Assembly (NCBI RefSeq): GCF_000308615.1
Contig: NZ_BAGB01000170.1
Span: 62,001 to 126,000, forward strand
Length of the DNA stretch: 64,000 nt
DNA from: Nocardia jiangxiensis NBRC 101359
GTDB taxonomy: Bacteria; Actinomycetota; Actinomycetes; Mycobacteriales; Mycobacteriaceae
Direction: 5' to 3'
The translations under genes were made by a program, and so were the position numbers. Below, piece by piece: positions 8,292 through 16,115 of the stretch. Under the pieces are notes generated by a model. That model saw only the letters and a list, made by a program, of their open reading frames with translations. It did no database searches and was not told where the DNA came from. Numbering within the stretch: the stretch's first letter is position 1; every line of letters begins with the position of its first letter.

Positions 8292-9467
8292 TCAGCCGCC
8301 GAGCGTCCGGGTGAATCCCGGCTGCACGATGACGTCCTCGGGGGTGAGTTCGTGGATGGAGGATTTGCCCAGGCCCAGGAGCGCGGAATCGATTCCGCCC
8401 CGCAGGATGTCCAGGACGTTCTCCACACCGGCCTGCCCGTTGGCGGCCAGGCCCCACAGGTACGCGCGCCCGATCATGACCGCCCGCGCACCCAGGGCGA
8501 CGGCCTTGACCACATCGCTGCCGCGCCGGATTCCGCCGTCCAGCACGATCTCGATCTGATCGCCGACCGCGCCGGAGATGGCCGGCAGGCACCGGATCGG
8601 GGCCGGGGTGCTGTCCAGGTTGTTACCGCCGTGGTTGGACACCGAGATCGCGGTGACCCCGGCATCGACGGCGCGTCGGGCGTCGTCGATGCGGCAGATG
8701 CCCTTGAGCATGAACGGGCCGTCCCATTCCTTGCGCATCCAGGCGATATCGTCCCAGGTCGCCAGCGGCGTCTGCATCCACTCGTAGTACGCGCCGAAGA
8801 AGGTCGGCGGTTTCTCCCCGGGTGCAGCGAGATTCGGTGTGGTCAGATCGGGAATCGTTCCGGCCTTGGCGAATTCGTAGGCCCAGCGCGGCCGGGCCAG
8901 TACGCTCAGCGCGTTCTGGCGCATGGCCTTGAAGTCGAGCTTCTCCGGGATGGTGGGCGAACCCCAGTCGCGGCCGTTGGAGAACGACCAGTCCAGCGTC
9001 GCGATCAGACCCTTCGCCCCGGCGTCGCGGGCCTCGTGCAGGCGGCGGGACATGGTGTCGCGGTCGCCCATCCAGTACGACTGGAAGAACGTCTGCGGAT
9101 TCGCCTCGAGCACGTCCGAGAGCGGTTTGCTGGCAAACGAACTCAGTCCCATGGCGGTGCCGCGGGCGGCCGCGGCGCGGGCGACGGCGACCTCACCGTC
9201 GGGGTGCACCGCTTGCACGCCCGTGGGGGAGATGATCACCGGCAGCGAGATGTCCTGTCCGAGAACGGATGTGGACAGATCGCGAGTGTCCGACAACCCC
9301 GCAACGTGCGGTGCGAATCCGAGTTCACGGAACGCGGTGGTGTTGTCGTCGTAGGACACGCCCGCCTCGGAGCCGGCCAGCAGCGCGCTGTACACGGATT
9401 TCGGCAGACGTTTACGAGCGCGGCGCTGTGCTTCGGCCACGGTCTCGAACCAGGCATTGCGGGGCAT
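8292..9467 (-). CDS. mftD: Mycofactocin FMN-dependent oxidase MftD
   Basis: 391 residues, an alpha-hydroxy-acid-oxidase-type TIM barrel. Seen: ISPTGVQ near the N-terminal barrel, the active-site His in SNHGGNN, and the FMN phosphate-binding LDGGIRRGSD followed by GARAVMIGRAYLWG. MftD oxidatively deaminates AHDP to pre-mycofactocin, giving the redox-active dicarbonyl. It lies 15 bases after mftC in the same operon. Confidence 0.94.
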   Translation of the reverse strand: MPRNAWFETVAEAQRRARKRLPKSVYSALLAGSEAGVSYDDNTTAFRELGFAPHVAGLSDTRDLSTSVLGQDISLPVIISPTGVQAVHPDGEVAVARAAAARGTAMGLSSFASKPLSDVLEANPQTFFQSYWMGDRDTMSRRLHEARDAGAKGLIATLDWSFSNGRDWGSPTIPEKLDFKAMRQNALSVLARPRWAYEFAKAGTIPDLTTPNLAAPGEKPPTFFGAYYEWMQTPLATWDDIAWMRKEWDGPFMLKGICRIDDARRAVDAGVTAISVSNHGGNNLDSTPAPIRCLPAISGAVGDQIEIVLDGGIRRGSDVVKAVALGARAVMIGRAYLWGLAANGQAGVENVLDILRGGIDSALLGLGKSSIHELTPEDVIVQPGFTRTLGG

Positions 9468-9482
9468 AGGGGGAAATCCTTG

Positions 9483-10685
9483 TCAGACTGGGCTTTCGGA
9501 GCAGGCGCGGCTGGGCATGCTGATCGGCATTCCCAGTGACACGCCCCGCTTCTTGCCGGTTCGGGAGTGGTCCTGCGAGGGTTTGGGCGTCTCGCCCGGG
9601 GTGCGGTCCGCCAGCAGTGATTCGCCGTATCCCTGCACGCATTCGGGATCCGGGCCGTCCAGCGGCAGACCGGTGAAGAACTTGGCCGCCATGCAGCCGC
9701 CGCGGCAGGCATCGTAGAAGTTGCAGGAGGCGCACGCGCCGCCGCCGGTGGGCCTGCGCAATTCCTCGAACAGCGCGGATTCCTGCCAGACACTGGCGAA
9801 TCCGCCGTCGGTGAGCAGGTTGCCCGCCTTGAAGGTGTCGTGTATGGCGAACGGGCAGGCGTAGACGTCCCCGACCGGATCGATCAGGCACACCACTCGT
9901 CCCGCACCGCACAGGTTCAGCCCCGGCAGCGATTCGCCGAAGGCGGCCAGGTGGAAGAACGAATCGCCGGTGAGCACCGATTCGCCGTTGGCCATCAGCC
10001 AGTCGTAGAGCACGCGCTGATCCGCGGCGGTGGGATGCAGTTCGTCCCAGGTGTCCGCGCCGCGGCCGGACGGGCGCAGCCGGGTCAGGCGCAGTGTCGC
10101 GCCGTAGCGGTCGGCCAGTGCCTGGAACTCGTCCAGCTGATTGACGTTGTGCCTGGTCACCACGACCGAGATCTTCGCGTCGCGGAATCCGGCGTCGGCG
10201 AGGTTCTGCAGTGCGCGGGTGGCCATATCGAACGATCCGGGGCCGCGGACCGCGTCGTTGACCTCGGCGGTCGCGCCGTCGAGGGAGATCTGCACGTCCA
10301 CGTAGTCGGTGGCGGCGAGTTTCGCGGCGCGTTCGGGGGTCAGGCGCACGCCGTTGGTGGAGAACTTGACGCCGACATCGTGGGCGACGGCGTAGTCGAG
10401 CAACTCCCAGAAGTCGCTGCGGACGGTGGGCTCGCCGCCGCCGATGTTGACGTAGAACACCTGCATGCGCTGCAGCTCGTCGATGACGGCCTTGCACTGT
10501 TCGGTGCTCAGCTCGCGCGGGTCGCGCCGTCCGGACGAGGACAGGCAGTGCACGCAGGCCAGATTGCAGGCGTAGGTCAATTCCCAGGTCAGGCAGATCG
10601 GGGCGTTGAGCCCGCGTTCGAACTGCTCGATCAGCCGGGGGACGGGTGCGGGAGCGGGGGCGGGATCGGGAAGCAGAGTCGTCAT
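9483..10685 (-). CDS. mftC: Mycofactocin radical SAM maturase MftC
   Basis: 400 residues from ATG 10685, which overlaps the mftB stop by ATGA. The radical SAM cluster motif CNLACVHC lies at residues 40-47 and the SAM-binding GGE at NIGGGEP. A C-terminal SPASM region has many cysteines (CGAG, CPFA, CASCNFYDACRGGC) for two auxiliary Fe-S clusters. MftC decarboxylates and then cyclises the C-terminal Val-Tyr of MftA, presented by MftB. It shows full family length with all expected cysteines. Confidence 0.96.
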   Translation of the reverse strand: MTTLLPDPAPAPAPVPRLIEQFERGLNAPICLTWELTYACNLACVHCLSSSGRRDPRELSTEQCKAVIDELQRMQVFYVNIGGGEPTVRSDFWELLDYAVAHDVGVKFSTNGVRLTPERAAKLAATDYVDVQISLDGATAEVNDAVRGPGSFDMATRALQNLADAGFRDAKISVVVTRHNVNQLDEFQALADRYGATLRLTRLRPSGRGADTWDELHPTAADQRVLYDWLMANGESVLTGDSFFHLAAFGESLPGLNLCGAGRVVCLIDPVGDVYACPFAIHDTFKAGNLLTDGGFASVWQESALFEELRRPTGGGACASCNFYDACRGGCMAAKFFTGLPLDGPDPECVQGYGESLLADRTPGETPKPSQDHSRTGKKRGVSLGMPISMPSRACSESPV

Positions 10686-10993
10686 GGAGTGCGGGCCTCC
10701 GGCTTTCGAGGGGTGATCATATTGCTGCGCGCCAGAGCGGCGAGCGCGGACACATACCGTTGCTGCTCGTTCGCCGGAACGCCGGCGCGGTCGATCGCGG
10801 ACAGCGCCGAAGGGCATTCGGCGAGCTGTTCGACGACGCCGACCAGCTGCACCGACTTCAGGAACGACAGCTTGCGTGTGTGGAAGTCGTAGGCCAGCGC
10901 CCCGAAGGGCTCGCTGCGAAGCGAGACCGTCGGAGCCAGCTGCCACGCCGACCGGGCATCGAATGCCCCTTCGGCACAGGCGTTCTCGTTCAC
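10682..10993 (-). CDS. mftB: Mycofactocin precursor chaperone MftB
   Basis: 103 residues if translation begins at the GTG at 10993, one base after the mftA stop. In-frame GTG 11005 and ATG 11017 overlap mftA and are alternatives. The protein has the small PqqD-like winged-helix recognition fold typical of MftB, with FGALAYDFHTRKLSFLKS as the family signature. MftB binds the MftA leader and delivers it to MftC. The stop overlaps the mftC start by ATGA. Confidence 0.88.
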   Translation of the reverse strand: MNENACAEGAFDARSAWQLAPTVSLRSEPFGALAYDFHTRKLSFLKSVQLVGVVEQLAECPSALSAIDRAGVPANEQQRYVSALAALARSNMITPRKPEARTP

Positions 10994-10994
10994 C

Positions 10995-11120
10995 TCAGTA
11001 GACACCGCACATGCCATCGATCGAGACGTCCTCGACGAGGCTGTCGGCGGGGTCGAGCTGGACCTCGGCCTGGGTCTGCTGGGCGGCCGTGCCGTATTCG
11101 GTGCGGTTGTGCTCGCTCAT
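10995..11120 (-). CDS. mftA: Mycofactocin precursor peptide MftA
   Basis: A 41-residue peptide from ATG 11120 to TGA at 10995. It begins MSEHNRTEYG and ends DVSIDGMCGVY; the terminal IDGMCGVY with Val-Tyr at the extreme C-terminus is the hallmark of mycofactocin precursors. The Val-Tyr pair becomes the cofactor and the rest is leader. It is the first gene of the operon, immediately before mftB and divergent from mftR. Confidence 0.95.
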   Translation of the reverse strand: MSEHNRTEYGTAAQQTQAEVQLDPADSLVEDVSIDGMCGVY

Positions 11121-11157
11121 GACGCTCCTTCAGAGTGCTGAATGTGTGATCTGGATA

Positions 11158-11180
11158 ATAATGGCACCGGAGGCCATAAT
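11158..11180. promoter_or_regulatory. Candidate MftR operator
   Basis: ATAATGGC (11158-11165) and GCCATAAT (11173-11180) form an inverted repeat pairing at 7 of 8 positions with a 7-base spacer. It lies 38 bases upstream of mftA and 35 bases before mftR. Size, symmetry and place fit a TetR-type operator controlling both directions. Confidence 0.6.
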
Positions 11181-11215
11181 GGAAGGGGGTCGACGAATTC
11201 TGCTAACTTCGCTGA

Positions 11216-11833
11216 GTGAGCGATCGAGTGCGCAAATCGCCGGGCAGACCCCCGGCCACCGATCACGGAGCGATCGAGGCGGTGGCCTTCCGCCTGTTCG
11301 CCGAGCGCGGCTTCGACGCGACGTCACTGGACGACATCGCCGCGGCGGTCGGAGTGGGCCGCCGGACCCTGTTCCGCTACTACAAGTCCAAGAACGACAT
11401 CCCCTGGGGGCAATTCGACGCCAGTCTCGTGCATCTGGCGGGGCATCTGGACGATATGCCCGAGGACGTGCCGGTGCACGAGGCGGTGCAGCGGGCGGTG
11501 ATCGAGTTCAACCGGCTGGATCCCGACGCGGTCGCCTCACATCGGCAACGGATGCGGCTGATTCTGGCAACGCCTGCCCTGCAAGCACATTCGGTGCTGC
11601 GCTATCAGCAGTGGCGAGCGGTGATCACGAGTTTCGTGGCGCGACGGTTCGGACTGGATCCCGGAGATCTGTTGCCGCGCACCGCCGGTCAGGTGACGCT
11701 GGCGCTCGCGCTGAGCGCGTACGAGCAGTGGCTGGAGGACGCGGACTCGTCGCTGGACGCGTTGCTTGCGGCGACGTTGTCCGCGTTGAAGGCATATCTT
11801 GCTGCGGGCGTGGAGGATTCGGTCGATCAGTGA
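11216..11833 (+). CDS. mftR: Mycofactocin system TetR regulator MftR
   Basis: 205 residues from GTG 11216. The N-terminal helix-turn-helix is seen at about residues 35-60 (SLDDIAAAVGVGRRTLFRYY), followed by IPWGQFD, typical of the MftR subfamily. MftR homologues repress the mft operon and respond to acyl-CoA esters, linking cofactor synthesis to lipid and alcohol metabolism. It is divergent from mftA across a 95-base gap holding a palindrome. Its 3' end is overlapped by nothing functional. Confidence 0.92.
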   Translation: MSDRVRKSPGRPPATDHGAIEAVAFRLFAERGFDATSLDDIAAAVGVGRRTLFRYYKSKNDIPWGQFDASLVHLAGHLDDMPEDVPVHEAVQRAVIEFNRLDPDAVASHRQRMRLILATPALQAHSVLRYQQWRAVITSFVARRFGLDPGDLLPRTAGQVTLALALSAYEQWLEDADSSLDALLAATLSALKAYLAAGVEDSVDQ

Positions 11834-11871
11834 CCGAATGCCTGCGGACGCGCAGGGGTTTCTTCCCGCTG

Positions 11872-12052
11872 AGCGCTCCTCAGTGAGCCGCTTCGACAAC
11901 TCACCGTCACCGATCCGCTGCCCGGCCTCGAACGCTTCCCGCCGCGCCCGCAACGCGTCGTTGTACACCACCCGCGCACATCCGAACGCCTTGGCCAACG
12001 CTCGCTGCTGCCCTGTAGTGGGATACGCACGGAAGTGGTATCGAAGCTGCAC
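11872..12052 (-). pseudogene. TnpB (IS605/IS607-type) N-terminal remnant
   Basis: From GTG 12052 about 60 residues read VQLRYHFRAYP, QQRALAKAFGCARVVYNDALRARRE and GELSKRLTEE. This is the N-terminal segment of actinobacterial TnpB RNA-guided nucleases. Homology stops near 11872, and the frame then runs antisense into the mftR end without RuvC catalytic residues. No TnpA, no right end and no guide RNA region are present. It is a dead fragment left by deletion between mftR and the next gene. About 35 residues ending PHLFAEVPVAK (stop at 12130) could be another gene tail, unidentified. Confidence 0.7.
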
Positions 12053-12244
12053 GGCCCCAACGCTATCAACGGGGTACGACAGAATTCGCGTACGCAGAAT
12101 CGGTAGGCGCTGCGAGTTCCGCTCCACGCTCACTTGGCTACCGGCACTTCGGCGAACAGATGCGGGGCCGCGCGCTGGATGTCCACGCGGATGCGTGCAT
12201 TCTGGCGGTCTCGCAGCGACGACTTCTCGACGCCGCCCGGGGCT

Positions 12245-13303
12245 TCAGCCGTGCGTGGCGGCCAGATCCGGATGCGCGCGTCCGGCGACCACCGGCAGGT
12301 CCAGGCAGGTTCTGATGCCGGGCTCGGCGGCGCAGACGTACGGGATCGAGTTGACGCAGTGGTTGGCGGTGGCCACGATGCCGGGATTGCGGCGCAGGCC
12401 CTCCGCGATGCTGGTGGGCTGCCAGCCGTGGATGACCACGAATGTGTCCGGATCGCCGTGGATTTCGATCTCGTAGCGCTCGCCCTGCGGGCCGAACTCC
12501 CACGCCGGTTCGAGGTTCTCCTCGCCCATCAGCCAGTTGACCGCGATCCGCACGACGACCTGCTCGCCGATCGTCGCATCCCACTGGAACCGTTGGGCGG
12601 CAACCTTTCCCGGCTCGATGACGCCCATCGGCGAGTCGATCGGGGCAGTGGCGACCGCGACCTGGTGCGAGGTGCCGATCGTCGCCTCGGCGAAACCGAG
12701 TGTGTCCAGGCACATTCGGACCGACTGGGTGAATCCGCCGGACAGCAGACCGAGCATCGGGCTCTTGTGCGCCTCGTCGGGGGTGCCGCCGAAGCCCATC
12801 ACCCAGCGCAGCACATCGGGCGCGTTGTAGGTGCGCATATCGGAGAACTCCTCCGCACGCACCGAGGTGACCGCCGAGGACATCGCCGAGAGCACCAGGG
12901 GATGCAGTTCGGTGGTGCCGCCCGGGTTGATCCCGGTGCCGTGCAGGGTGACGCCCGCGTCCACGGCCGTCTGCGCGAGCGCGGCATCGCGTTCACCTGG
13001 ATAGAACCAGCCCACCGGGGTGACGACGTTCTTGCCCGAGCGCAGAATTCGGGTGACCTCTTCGGTATTCGGCACCAGCGGGGTGTAGACCACCGCATCG
13101 GCGTCGAGCGACAGGATCGCGTCGATGTCGTTCGACGCGGTGACCCCGAGCGGATCGATGCCCAGGATCTCCCCGACATCCTTGCCATTCTTGTCCTCGG
13201 AATGGACGTAGCATCCGGCCAGTTCGAGTTCCGGATGCCGCAGCACGGCCTCGATCGCGGCCTTGCCGACGCCACCGGTCGCCCACTGCACAACCCTGAG
13301 CAT
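12245..13303 (-). CDS. DapB-like NAD(P)-binding dehydrogenase
   Basis: 352 residues from ATG 13303 (MLRVVQWATGGVGKAA). The N-terminal Rossmann motif GGVGKAA is followed by a dinucleotide-domain core (VVYTPL, GKNVVTPVGW) and the central GINPGGTTE. This matches the actinobacterial family annotated as dihydrodipicolinate-reductase-like or NAD(P)H-dependent amine dehydrogenase. True DapB is about 250 residues, so lysine synthesis is unlikely. Substrate unknown. It is monocistronic. Confidence 0.75.
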   Translation of the reverse strand: MLRVVQWATGGVGKAAIEAVLRHPELELAGCYVHSEDKNGKDVGEILGIDPLGVTASNDIDAILSLDADAVVYTPLVPNTEEVTRILRSGKNVVTPVGWFYPGERDAALAQTAVDAGVTLHGTGINPGGTTELHPLVLSAMSSAVTSVRAEEFSDMRTYNAPDVLRWVMGFGGTPDEAHKSPMLGLLSGGFTQSVRMCLDTLGFAEATIGTSHQVAVATAPIDSPMGVIEPGKVAAQRFQWDATIGEQVVVRIAVNWLMGEENLEPAWEFGPQGERYEIEIHGDPDTFVVIHGWQPTSIAEGLRRNPGIVATANHCVNSIPYVCAAEPGIRTCLDLPVVAGRAHPDLAATHG

Positions 13304-13630
13304 GAGCCCTCCTCTGCGATAGCAATTCTTCCAGTGAGACGGTCTCGCCCCGGGGCAGTCTGGCATCAGTGCGCGCGCTTGGCTACCGGTCCGCTTCCGG
13401 AGATTCGCGGAAATATGCGGCGACAACTGGGCTTTCGGGTCGTGGATTCGTTCGCTTCTCCCGGATTCGCTTCGGGCGTAGATACTTTGGCTGGTCCTGC
13501 CGACCAGGCTTGCTGAGGTGCAGGTCAGGGGGATCGGTCGCAGGCGGGCGTGGTGCGGTCGATTCCTGGCTCTTCGATCGCCCGGCGGTGCTGATCCGCT
13601 GTTTCGATCGCCGGAGGAGGTGGCCGTTCT
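13304..13630. other. Intergenic stretch without recognised gene
   Basis: An open frame at 13369-13632 (+) gives an Arg-rich product with no motif, no ribosome-binding site and frame usage unlike neighbours. I see no gene here. The promoter of the dehydrogenase at 13303 is expected in its first 100 bases. Confidence 0.5.
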
Positions 13631-13666
13631 AGTGTCTGGACTAGTGTCTATAAAAGTGTTCGGACT
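13631..13666. repeat. Three tandem 12-bp repeats
   Basis: AGTGTCTGGACT (13631-13642), AGTGTCTATAAA (13643-13654) and AGTGTTCGGACT (13655-13666) lie head to tail; units 1 and 3 differ at two positions. They sit about 20 bases before the ATG at 13685 of a broken SDR gene, so they probably are a promoter or operator left from that gene. Confidence 0.55.
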
Positions 13667-13684
13667 TGTGCTACGGTCACCCGC

Positions 13685-13830
13685 ATGAAACGGCTGGACG
13701 GCGGAGTCGTACAGGTCAGCGGCGGTGTCAGCGGCATCGGTGCGGGTCCGGTGGCCGCGGCGGCGTGCGCGGTGATCGAAAACTGCTCGATGATCGGCGT
13801 AACGCGACCCCGATTACGTCGATGACCGTT
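13685..13830 (+). pseudogene. SDR N-terminal fragment
   Basis: From ATG 13685 the product reads MKRLDGGVVQVSGGVSGIGAGPVAAA, an SDR N-terminus with the cofactor loop preserved as SGGVSGIG. It loses SDR character after about 35 residues and joins unrelated sequence. The catalytic region is missing. It is a remnant produced by internal deletion. Confidence 0.55.
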
Positions 13831-13899
13831 CGGATCGTGTTTCGGTGTGCCGGGCGACAGTTCGGCACAGAACCTCGACCGGGTCGAGGCCGTCGTGGA

Positions 13900-14158
13900 C
13901 GACTCCGTGGTGGCGGGGGACCACGGGCGCGATCGACGCCAAGGCCACCGACGAACAGATCGCGCATATCGCCGAACTGATTCCGGGCGAAGGCTCGCCG
14001 CCTCGGCCACCGGCTCACCTGAGTCCTGCGTGGACCGTATTCGCACCGAATTCGATCTCGGGGCGGACCGTGTCATCCTGCACGGTGCTTCACCGCGAGA
14101 ACTGGAACCGATCGTGACGGCCTACCGCAGCCGCCGTGACACCGAGGAGATCCGATGA
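13900..14158 (+). pseudogene. Luciferase-like oxidoreductase C-terminal fragment, frameshifted
   Basis: One frame gives AIDAKATDEQIAHIAELIPGE to about 13990, and the next frame continues LAASATGSPESCVDRI and ADRVILHGASPRELEPIVTAY to a stop at 14158. Joined, they form the C-terminus of an LLM-class (F420/FMN) oxidoreductase with a one-step frameshift. The TIM-barrel N-terminus is absent. The stop overlaps the next gene's ATG by ATGA, suggesting an original operon. Confidence 0.65.
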
Positions 14159-15216
14159 CCGATCTCAACGATATCCCCACGGATGCAAGCGAACTCAGTC
14201 CGGACTATCTCACCGCACTGCTGAGTGATGCGGGGCACGACGTAGTTGTAGAGTCCGTGACTGCCACGCCGATCGGCTCGGGCCAGATGGCGGGTTCCTT
14301 CCGCCTGAACCTGGGGTATCGGGGTGCGAACGCCCTCCCGCCTCACATGGTCGCCAAACTCGCTACCGGCCCGAAAGCGCGGCGCGAGTTCGGATCCGGC
14401 GCATTCCGCAACGAGGTGCGCTTCTACCGCAACCTCGCCGGGACGGTCCGAGTGCCGGTTCCGCGTTGTCACGCCTCGGCGGTGTCCGAGTCGGGGAGCG
14501 AGTTCCTGCTGCTGCTGGACGATCTCGCGCCCGCCGAACAGGGCGATCAGATCGCCGGATGCACCGTGGCGCAGGCGCGCGCCGTGGCCGTCGCCGCGGC
14601 CGGCCTGCACGGACCGCGCTGGTGTGACGAGACGCTGTTCGACGAGCCCGGACTCGCCCTGCCGACCGACGCGGATCGCGAGCTGATGGAATCGGTACTC
14701 GCCCCGATGACTTCGAGCTTCCGGGACCGATTCGCCGACCGCCTCACCGCACCGGAATCCGCCCTGCTGGACTGGCTCGAACGGACTGCCGGAGCGTGGC
14801 TGGTCGCCCCCATCGAGCAGTTCGCCCTGCTGCACGGCGATCTGCGCGTGGACAATGTCATGTTCGGCCCCGACGGCACCGCCACCATCATCGACTGGCA
14901 GACCATCACTCCTGGACAACCGTTGCGCGACATAGCTTTTCTGCTGTCCACCAGCCTGACTGTCGACGACCGCCGGGCCGCGGAGCAGAGCCTGCTCGCC
15001 GATTACCACGCGGCCCTGCTCGCGCACGGTGTCACCGGCTACTCACTGGAGGACTGCCGCCGCGACTACGCCGCCGCGCTCATCCAGGCTCCGCTGATCA
15101 TCGTCTTCGGTTGCGGCGCAGCCCAACCCACGGAACGCGGCGACCGCATGTTTCTGGCCATGCTCGCCCGCAGCGCCGCAGCGGTACACGATCTCGTGCC
15201 GGACGCACTGGGCTGA
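14155..15216 (+). CDS. Aminoglycoside-phosphotransferase-fold kinase family protein
   Basis: 353 residues. The protein-kinase-like fold is shown by HGDLRVDN at residues 227-234 (catalytic Asp) and the metal-binding IIDWQ near 246. An N-lobe Lys is plausible in VAKLATG. It resembles the ecdysteroid-kinase/APH-type phosphotransferases common in actinobacterial lipid and steroid gene clusters. Substrate unknown; drug resistance is not implied. The ATG overlaps the stop of the broken oxidoreductase, so its operon partner has been lost. Confidence 0.78.
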   Translation: MTDLNDIPTDASELSPDYLTALLSDAGHDVVVESVTATPIGSGQMAGSFRLNLGYRGANALPPHMVAKLATGPKARREFGSGAFRNEVRFYRNLAGTVRVPVPRCHASAVSESGSEFLLLLDDLAPAEQGDQIAGCTVAQARAVAVAAAGLHGPRWCDETLFDEPGLALPTDADRELMESVLAPMTSSFRDRFADRLTAPESALLDWLERTAGAWLVAPIEQFALLHGDLRVDNVMFGPDGTATIIDWQTITPGQPLRDIAFLLSTSLTVDDRRAAEQSLLADYHAALLAHGVTGYSLEDCRRDYAAALIQAPLIIVFGCGAAQPTERGDRMFLAMLARSAAAVHDLVPDALG

Positions 15217-15363
15217 TCGCACAGTGTGCGGAGCGTGTCATGGTTCGATTCCGGGGCGGAGGTCGATCCTCATCGGTGCCGCGTGCCCATACGCGGTGGG
15301 TCGCAACGATCGTGTTCGGAGGACTGTTGCGTCGGCCGGGATCGCTGACTGTACTGCGGCGGT

Positions 15364-15972
15364 TCAGGATTCGCGCAGTGGATCGGCACGCAGACCCGGC
15401 AGCACGAACCGGCGCATATGACGCAGGACCGCGGCGGGGTCGTCGGCGTCGATCGTCTCGCCGGGGATGGTACCCAGGCTGATCAAGACCCGCGCGACCC
15501 ATTCGGCGACCTCGGCCAGATCGTGGTGGGGGTGGATCTCACCGCGGGCGGCCGCGCCCTCGACATAGGGCAGCCAGAACGTGGCCAGGTCCGGGACCAG
15601 ACCCGTGACGCCCGCGCCCGCGCAGGCGGCGAACTCCTCGGGTTCGGTCATGCGCAGTCGCAGCGGTAGGGCGCCCGGCTCGTCGTAGGTGTGGCGGCCG
15701 ATTCGCACGCCCGCGACGAGTTGTTCGGTGAAGGTGCCCAGGGTGTCCAATTCGGCGCGGGCATCACTCCAGTAGCTGTCGCTCAGACGCACGATCGCCG
15801 CCCCCAGCAGCGCCGACTTGTCCGGGAAGTGCCGGTATAGCCACGCCCGCGACACCCCGGCCTCCTCGGCCACCTCGATGACGGTGGTGGCGCGAATTCC
15901 TTTGCGCGCCAGCAGTACCTGGGCGGCGTCGAGTAGCCGGTCCACCACCTGTGTCGTCGGTGCCTCGGTCAC
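15364..15972 (-). CDS. TetR-family regulator of the FMO operon
   Basis: 202 residues. The helix-turn-helix TVIEVAEEAGVSRAWLYRHF is at about residues 31-50. It is divergent from the flavin monooxygenase gene across about 140 bases that hold an unusually ordered set of inverted repeats, so it most likely represses that operon and itself. Its 3' end converges on the phosphotransferase gene. Confidence 0.87.
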   Translation of the reverse strand: MTEAPTTQVVDRLLDAAQVLLARKGIRATTVIEVAEEAGVSRAWLYRHFPDKSALLGAAIVRLSDSYWSDARAELDTLGTFTEQLVAGVRIGRHTYDEPGALPLRLRMTEPEEFAACAGAGVTGLVPDLATFWLPYVEGAAARGEIHPHHDLAEVAEWVARVLISLGTIPGETIDADDPAAVLRHMRRFVLPGLRADPLRES

Positions 15973-16037
15973 GCGCCCCGCTTCCGGTCGAAGGTCCGCC
16001 GAGGGCGGATCACCACTGGTTCCGCGAAAACCATAGC

Positions 16038-16100
16038 AACCCGTAGACAGATCTGAGATTCTGTCTACTGTAGACAGAGTCGTTCATCTGTCTACGGGTT
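16038..16100. promoter_or_regulatory. Nested palindromic operator array
   Basis: GTAGACAGA (16043-16051, 16070-16078) and TCTGTCTAC (16060-16068, 16087-16095) alternate. Each pair is a perfect 9-bp inverted repeat with an 8-bp spacer, 27 bp apart. The outermost arms match over 15 bp (16038-16052 with 16086-16100). The array ends 15 bases before the monooxygenase ATG and lies between divergent genes, ideal for two TetR dimers. Confidence 0.8.
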
Positions 16101-16115
16101 CGGAAGGGATCGAGA

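Noticed and set aside
11537..12133. 198-residue minus-strand frame as a complete transposase
   Set aside because: Only residues from GTG 12052 to about 11872 resemble TnpB; the rest is antisense to mftR.
12245..13303. Lysine-pathway dihydrodipicolinate reductase (dapB)
   Set aside because: About 100 residues longer than DapB and the actinobacterial relatives form a separate family of unknown substrate.
13369..13632. Possible 87-residue gene in the intergenic stretch
   Set aside because: Arg-rich, no ribosome-binding site, no motif.
13631..13666. CRISPR-like repeat array
   Set aside because: Units are 12 bp with no spacers and no cas genes.
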